Assembly: GCF_000611645.1 (NCBI RefSeq) | Contig: NW_014013524.1 | Span: 1 to 25,494 of the forward strand | Length of the DNA: 25,494 nucleotides | DNA from: Monoraphidium neglectum | Taxonomy: Eukaryota > Chlorophyta > Chlorophyceae > Sphaeropleales > Selenastraceae | Direction of reading: 5' to 3' | Part shown: in pieces, positions 20,050 to 25,494 of the stretch | Layout of the letters: each line of letters begins with the position of its first letter | How positions within the stretch are numbered: the stretch's first letter is position 1 | Translations under genes and position numbers: made by a program | The notes under the pieces: model-generated | Database searches by the model: none | What the model was told of the DNA's origin: nothing | Seen by the model: only the letters and a program-made list of their open reading frames with translations

Positions 20050-20256
20050 TGGTGTGCAGCATAATACGGTACTGGTACGTGACGCAATATATTGAAGTCA
20101 TAACTGTGGTTTTTCGGCGTGTTCAGTATGCTAAAAGTTTAGTGCATGCCGCATTTGATCAAACCATAATTTAGATTTGACCTCCGAAGCGGCGACGTAT
20201 CAGCGAGTGTTGGGCTTACAAAGAATAGTATCAATGTAATATACACTTACGGTACC
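20050..20256 (+). promoter_or_regulatory. AT-rich probable promoter/5' region
   Basis: This 200-base stretch is clearly richer in A and T than its surroundings, with TATA-like words at about 20087-20093 and 20239-20245, and leads straight into an ATG in good context (GGTACCATGAGC). In GC-rich algal DNA such a patch ahead of an ATG favours a promoter. Confidence 0.4.
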
Positions 20257-21790
20257 ATGAGCATGTCTGGCTTGGTCGCGGTTTCTACAGCGACCGCTTC
20301 AGCCCCGGCACCTGGCGCAGCTAGAGCTTGCTGCTGCCAACGCGACTCAAGCCAGGGGCCGCCGTGGGGGCTTGACAGGTACGAGCCGATTGAGGGCGCT
20401 AATCTGTAACTAAGTGCGCAATCAGGCAGGCTTGTGCATACCTAGCTATTGGAATCCGTGAACCCGTCCACACGCCCCCCTGCACCTCCCTGCCGCACAC
20501 AAGTGACTGCCCCTGCGCCAGCCAGCGCGTCCAAGGCAGTCGTCCCGACCACTACGCGGCTAACTTCTTGACCAAGAAAAAGGCACATGTGCCACACACA
20601 CCGCCGTCCCTCCTTGGGAATGGTGGCTTTGCGAGATGGTCGAGCGACGCCTGGGACCACCCCGCAGGGGAGCGACGCCATTTTCCCGGCCGTGCTGAGG
20701 GAGGCTCATGTGAATTTGTGGTGCCGGTGGTCGACGGCAATTGCGGGGTGGCAACTGCATACCACACCAGGCGCACTGCTGGCGCGGGGATGGGCGCCCG
20801 TGGCAGTGCGCAGGGCACGGCGCAGGAGGCGGTGGAGCTGCAGCGGACGGGCGCGTGGCAGGGTGCTGATGTCTTGGGGGCGGGGGATGCTGCACAGCAG
20901 TATCGGCGGACGCGGCGGCTGTTGACAGAGCCCCAGCACCTGGAGCGGCCCCATGGGCGGCGCGTGCTGCCAGAGACGGGGCGCCGCCCACCACACTTTG
21001 CAGGCGAGGGTTGCAAGGATGCCGCGCATTGACGTTTGCTGGTCAACCGAATGTGCCTGGCTACACCCAACGCGTTGAACGGCCCCGTGACAGCGCATCT
21101 GGCCCAGCATTGCACCATACCTTCAGCTCGCCCCTCTCGCACTCTGTTGCTGCCCAGGCGTGCGAATTCCCCCCGATGAGGTGCGGTTCCGGGTGTCACC
21201 GTCGCTTCCCGAGCCGAACATCCCACGCCTTGGCAGGCAGCACGCGCCACCGTCGCCAGCTCATCAGCAGGTGCGTCCGCAACAACATCTGCAGTTGTGG
21301 TGCAAACCACCTGCTTGGAGGATGCAGATTGATTGCTGCATTGGATTGCAAACTGGGCTCATCAATGGCAATCGAGATGAAGGGTCCAAGCCTGCAATTG
21401 GTGCCACTGTGCCCGCTGCCCTCAACTACTCGCTTGGCCGCCCTCTCTTCCATCCAGGGCCCTGGGTTCAACCAGCAACCTGTAGGATGCGAAGGGGTGC
21501 TCTCGTGCCGCGGCTCAGGCAGCAAGGGGCGCGGGGCCCGCACCAGCCCTGCTGTGCAGGCCTTGCGCGTGGAGGACGACCCGGCCTTCTTCGTACGGCC
21601 CCAGGAACCCCCAGCATTCAGGCGATTTGCAGCTGCGGTGGAGGAAGCCGCGACTGCCATGCCTGCTGCCTCCGGCCCTGTCATGGCAATCAAGGTTGCC
21701 GGGCCGCAGGAGCGGCATGCTCGGATGCAGCTGCGGGAGTGGCAGCAAGACTTGTTGGATGTGGAGCGGCTACCAGCAGACCAGGAGTGA
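20257..21790 (+). CDS. Probable gene of unknown function, four exons (model tentative)
   Basis: A chain of phase-compatible exons can be read: 20257-20378 (donor AG/GTACGA), 20522-21009, 21158-21270 (after a pyrimidine tract and CCCAG, ending CAG/GTGCGT) and 21458-21790 or 21560-21790, giving about 350 or 317 residues. The start MSMSGLVAVSTATASAPAPG could be an organelle transit peptide. The second exon holds SRPDHYAANFLTKKKAHVPH, then GGFARWSSDAWDHP. The third reads VRIPPDEVRFRVSPSLPEPN. The last is acidic and helical-looking, ending LREWQQDLLDVERLPADQE and a stop. The exon 2 end could instead be a GC donor at 21004. A TGTAA follows at 22012-22016. I recognise no family. Coding content is likely, exact borders are not. 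Confidence 0.45.
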
Positions 21791-22011
21791 TGGGTGAACG
21801 GTAATAATCGCATGTGACTTGTGTGAGCAAACAGCAGCGCAGATCTTACACTAGTGCATCGCATCTTCAGGTGACATACACCCTATATGTGCGTCCATGT
21901 GCCAGCAGTGGCCGTCGCTGGTGGCCTGCAGTGTTCCTACCTCGTGTCCAAGCCTGCATCTCACCGAGCTCGTGGCGAACTCGCCAGGCACAGATGCGGG
22001 GTGCTGTATCT

Positions 22012-22016
22012 TGTAA
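22012..22016 (+). terminator. TGTAA polyadenylation signal of the unidentified gene
   Basis: This is a sense-orientation TGTAA 222 bases after the stop at 21790 and about 385 bases before the TypA start, a fitting position for the 3' end of the unidentified upstream gene. Confidence 0.45.
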
Positions 22017-22400
22017 TCTATACAATTTCATCGCCGCTTGCATACAGCAGCGATGCGGGTTCGTTTGCTGTGTGGCGCCTGGAGTGGCTATCCGCCGTAG
22101 ACACCGCACACGGCACGTGTGGGAGGCAGCGGGGTACTGAAATCGATTGGCGTTCTCATGCCTACACTTGTTCGGCCCTTACGCCTGGATCCCACGTGGA
22201 CATTGTGATACGTGCAGCAGTCAAACAAGGGGAGGGGTGCAATGCATGGTGGGCGTGGGTCAGGCGTCACCAAGCACTCGCAGCAACGCCTGCGAACCGC
22301 CTTTGGGCGTGCCGGCAATATACAGCCCGCCCCGCCACTGAATTTCTTACCTTAAAGCTGCAATTTCAATTGCGGCGCCCACATCCATCCTTCATTCAAG
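22017..22400 (+). other. Intergenic region and 5' flank of TypA
   Basis: I see no gene. The last 60 bases before the TypA ATG carry AT-rich and pyrimidine-rich patches that could belong to its promoter or 5' UTR; no clear TATA box. Confidence 0.4.
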
Positions 22401-23103
22401 ATGCGTACCCTGAAATCCAGCATCGCGGGTTGGGTCCAGGGGACCCCCCGGTCGGCCAGCAGGAGCGTGACGGCCGTCACCAGCGTTGCAACCTGCCGTC
22501 GTGGGCGCTCGGCTGCGCTCAGGGGTGAGTGGTGCCGTCGCTGCCTGCCATCCTGTGTGGCCAGCCTGTATCTTTGCGCGGTGGCTGCATGGGACCCTGC
22601 GACGTGTGCTATGGAGTGATTCAACTCATTCTATACCCAATCTATGTACCACTGCGGTGTCGCAGACGCTGCTGCCTCTGCCCTGGGAATGGCGGTCCCC
22701 CGGGATGGCGCCCCTGCCCGCAAGACAGTCTGCCGCGTCGCTGCTGTTGCTGACGGTAATAATTGATTGCGGGACGTGGGATTGCATGGGCATGCCGGAC
22801 TGGCAATGGGGAGGGTACACTGGCTTGCGCGTTTCCGCGCCGCATCGACTCGGCCCGCTGCCGCCGCCTGGAGCCGCCGCAGCCGGCTTGCGTATTGCCG
22901 ATGTTACTTCCTCAGAGCCTGAAAGCATGTGTCAGCTGCTGCCTGCTACACTCCCCCGGGCCTGGCCGGCGTGTTACGGCGGTCGGTGGGCCCCACGTCT
23001 TTCCAGCAAGGCCCAATTGTCACACACCCCAAACCTCCGCCTGGCCTCCACAGCGCCGGCCGCGGCGGTTGGCGAGGTGACGCGCGAGAACGTGCGCAAC
23101 ATC

Positions 23104-23144
<41 letters not shown>

Positions 23145-25478
23145 GGACGCCATGCTCAAGCAGTCCAAGGCGCGTCGACATGGGGGGCAAGGGGAGGGTG
23201 TTGCGGGCTGGACCTTATACACTTGGCATTGCTGGGGCCGAGGCGGGAGGCGGGGCTGAGGCGCAAGCATTTGAGGACAAGCAAGGCTCTCGCGGTAGAC
23301 ACCAGAGCAGTGCGGCCTCGCTGCCTCCACATGTACAGCGCTGACTTTCATCGTCTGCAGATTCAATTGCCCGCCTGTCTTGTTTGCCAACTGCTCCTCT
23401 CGCTGCAACCCCCCCTCCCCTGGTGGCTCACAGGTGTTCCGCGCGAACCAGGAGACCCAGGAGCGCGTGATGGACAGCAACGCGCTGGAGCGTGAGAGGG
23501 GCATCACCATCCTGGCCAAGAACACGGCCATCACCTACAAGGGCGTCAAGGTCAACGTCATCGACACACCCGGCCACGCGGACTTCGGCGGGGAGGTTGA
23601 GCGCGTGCTCAACATGTGCGACGGCGTGGTGCTGCTCGTGGACAGCGTGGAGGGACCGATGCCCCAGACTCGCTTTGTGCTCAAGAAGGCCCTGCAGCTC
23701 AACAAGAAGGTGGTGGTGGTGGTCAACAAGATTGACAGGCCCGCCGCGCGCCCAGAGTGGGTGGTCGACCACACGTTTGAGGTGACTGGGGCCCGGGGCC
23801 GTGGAGCCGCGGCAGGAACGGAGCGGCAGTGTTATCAAGGCAATGGCACAGTAGGAGGGGCGCACAGCGACATTGCATGGCGTGGCCAAGGTTTGCTGCC
23901 TCTGCCAGGACAGAAGCACAGGCGTGTGCGCGCAGTTCATTTTAAACAGCCGCCTTGGCTACGGGGACCCTCCGCACTTGCCGCCTCATGCAGACGCTGG
24001 ACCCTGTCTCACCCCCCTGCCCTCCCCCAGCTCTTCATGGACCTGGGGGCGAACGACGACCAGTGCGACTTCCCGGTGGTGTACGCCTCCGGCGTCAAGG
24101 GCATTGCCGGGACCTCCCCTGACTCCATGCAGGAGGACCTGCAGCCCCTGTTTGAGATGATCGTCAACTCGGTGCGTGCTTGTTGCCTTGGGGGGGGCGG
24201 CGGTCGCGTGTGTGGGTTGAGGGTTGAGGGTGGCCACTGTGAGGTGTCTGCACATTGCACTGATGAAGCCAATTTGTTCAGAAGGTGCCGTGAGGCTAGA
24301 TTGGCTTGACAGGCCCGATGCCATCAATCCGTGGTACACCAGGCCTTGGCCTCCTCAGTGACAACAGTGCCCTTATCTGACCCCGTGCTACCGGCGGCCT
24401 CCCCGCAGGTGCCTCCCCCCACCGTCCTGCCTGACGCGCCCCTCCAGCTGCTGGTCACGAACATTGACTTTGACGAGCACAAGGGCCGCATCGCCATTGG
24501 CCGCGTCACCGCAGGTGCGCATTGGAACGCGCGCCGCTTGTTTTTTTCATTTGCAGCTTCATGACGTTTGACGCAGCTGCTGCACCTGCCCCCGCGACCT
24601 CTCACACCCGCCACCGCCTTGACCCCCTGCTTCATGCAGGCACCATCCGCAAGGCCCAGCAGGTGTCCCTTTGCAGCAGCCTTGAGCCGGGCAAGGTGCG
24701 CTTTGGCAAGGTGAACGAGCTGTTTGTGTACGACAACTTCAGCCGCACCCCCGTGGAGGAGGTCCAGGCCGGCGACATCTGCGCGCTCACGGGCATCCAG
24801 GACATCTCGGTGGGTGGAGCGGGGCTGGTTTGGGACCGAGTTGGGTGGGTGGCGGGGGGGACGGGCTGGCTGCCTGCTAGATGGGCGGCTTTCTGGTCGC
24901 ACTGCAGGTCTGCTGTGCCAAAGTGTTTTTGAAGGGATCCTCACTCACCTGTCCCCTGCTGGTGCCTGCGTCTTACATTCACTGGCCACGCTCACGCGCT
25001 CCGCCTGTCTTCCTGCCCACGCAGATCGGCGAGACTGTGTGCACCCGCGAGCTCCCCAACGCGCTGCCGACCATCAAGGTGGAGGAGCCCACCGTGTCGA
25101 TGACCTTCAAGGTCAACACCTCGCCCTTTGCCGGGAAGGAGGGCAAGTTCGTCACGTCGCGCAACCTGAAGGACCGCCTGGACAGGTGGGAGCTTGCGGG
25201 AAGGGATTCCTGCGATGGCGTCAACCAGATGCAAGCGAGTCTGAAGCGCTTGCAAGTTTGCCATCGCTGCCAACTCATCCAGCCCGCACTCCTAGGACCG
25301 CCGCCTGACACGTCTTGCCCACCCACTCAGGGAGCTGGAGCGCAACCTGGCGCTGCGTGTGGAGCCCGGGGACGGCGCTGAGTCGTTCCGCGTGAGCGGC
25401 CGCGGCACCCTGCACCTGGGCATCCTCATCGAGAACATGCGGCGCGAGGGCTACGAGTTTGAGATCGGGCCGCCCAAG
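22401..25478 (+). CDS. TypA: Chloroplast TypA/BipA translational GTPase (SVR3-like), N-terminal 438 residues
   Basis: Eight exons are in the window: 22401-22524, 23054-23169, 23434-23781, 24031-24171, 24409-24514, 24640-24809, 25025-25185 and 25331-25478, all phase-consistent; the next intron opens GTAGGT and runs off the end. Residues 1-45 ([13 protein letters not shown], Arg/Ser/Thr-rich) look like a plastid transit peptide. G motifs: AHVDHGKTT (62-70), RGIT (102-105), DTPGH (124-128), NKID (178-181) and SG-K (216-219). EF-G-like domain II follows ([16 protein letters not shown] onward), then the stretch [20 protein letters not shown] and [20 protein letters not shown]. Wording and order match plant chloroplast TypA closely. 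It is a ribosome-associated GTPase, known in bacteria and plastids for ribosome biogenesis and stress or cold adaptation. The C-terminal TypA-specific domain lies outside. Confidence 0.95.
23170..23433 (+). other. TypA intron 2, a GC-AG intron
   Basis: The coding match to plant TypA (LKQ-x-K then VFR-x-NQ) puts the exon end at AAG and the next exon at GTGTTCCGC. The intron therefore begins GCGCGT, not GT, and ends CTCACAG. The nearest GT, four bases further on, would break the frame. Confidence 0.8.
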
Positions 25479-25494
25479 GTAGGTTGGGTCTGGT

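Noticed and set aside
20552..21310. 252-residue minus-strand frame opposite the unidentified gene
   Set aside because: It has no recognisable content, and the + strand offers a start, phase-consistent splicing and a poly(A) signal.
1..25494. tRNA or rRNA genes, insertion sequences, transposon ends, prokaryotic operons
   Set aside because: I looked for tRNA T-loop words, terminal repeats and transposase or reverse transcriptase motifs and saw none; gene structure is plainly eukaryotic.

Overview
The window looks like nuclear DNA of a green alga (Chlorophyta). The evidence is a GC-rich, intron-dense layout, the TGTAA polyadenylation signal typical of green algae, a major LHCII antenna gene, a plant-type chloroplast TypA/BipA GTPase, an MSH3-type MutS homologue and a plant-type arginine-rich tandem CCCH zinc-finger protein. 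There is no sign of operons, CRISPR arrays or insertion sequences. I rebuilt the exon models by hand, matching splice sites, codon phase and family alignment; the four complete or nearly complete models below are phase-consistent at every junction.

Layout. 1-1084 (+): 3' end of an MSH3-like mismatch-repair gene. 1085-3799: GC-rich tract with no gene I can support. 3800-6484 (-): tandem zinc-finger protein with a long tail holding about ten copies of a 12-residue repeat and a polyglutamine stretch. 6485-9059: mostly non-coding, with weak signs of a small + strand locus at about 7259-8298. 9060-10930 (-): six-exon LHCII gene. 10931-12951: no clear gene, one exon-like segment. 12952-19122 (-): six-exon gene for a roughly 1250-residue secreted, repeat-built extracellular protein; an 822-bp assembly gap lies inside its last intron. 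19123-20256: CA-rich tract, then an AT-rich probable promoter. 20257-21790 (+): a probable but unidentified gene. 22401-25494 (+): first eight exons of plastid TypA, running off the window.

The genes are unrelated housekeeping, photosynthesis, regulatory and surface functions, as expected for a eukaryotic chromosome; they do not form one system. The items most worth a second look are the secreted repeat protein, the zinc-finger protein's unusual tail, the hidden + strand gene near 20.3-21.8 kb, and the recurrence of CA-rich tracts, always CA on the sense strand, shortly before the 3' splice sites of three different genes.
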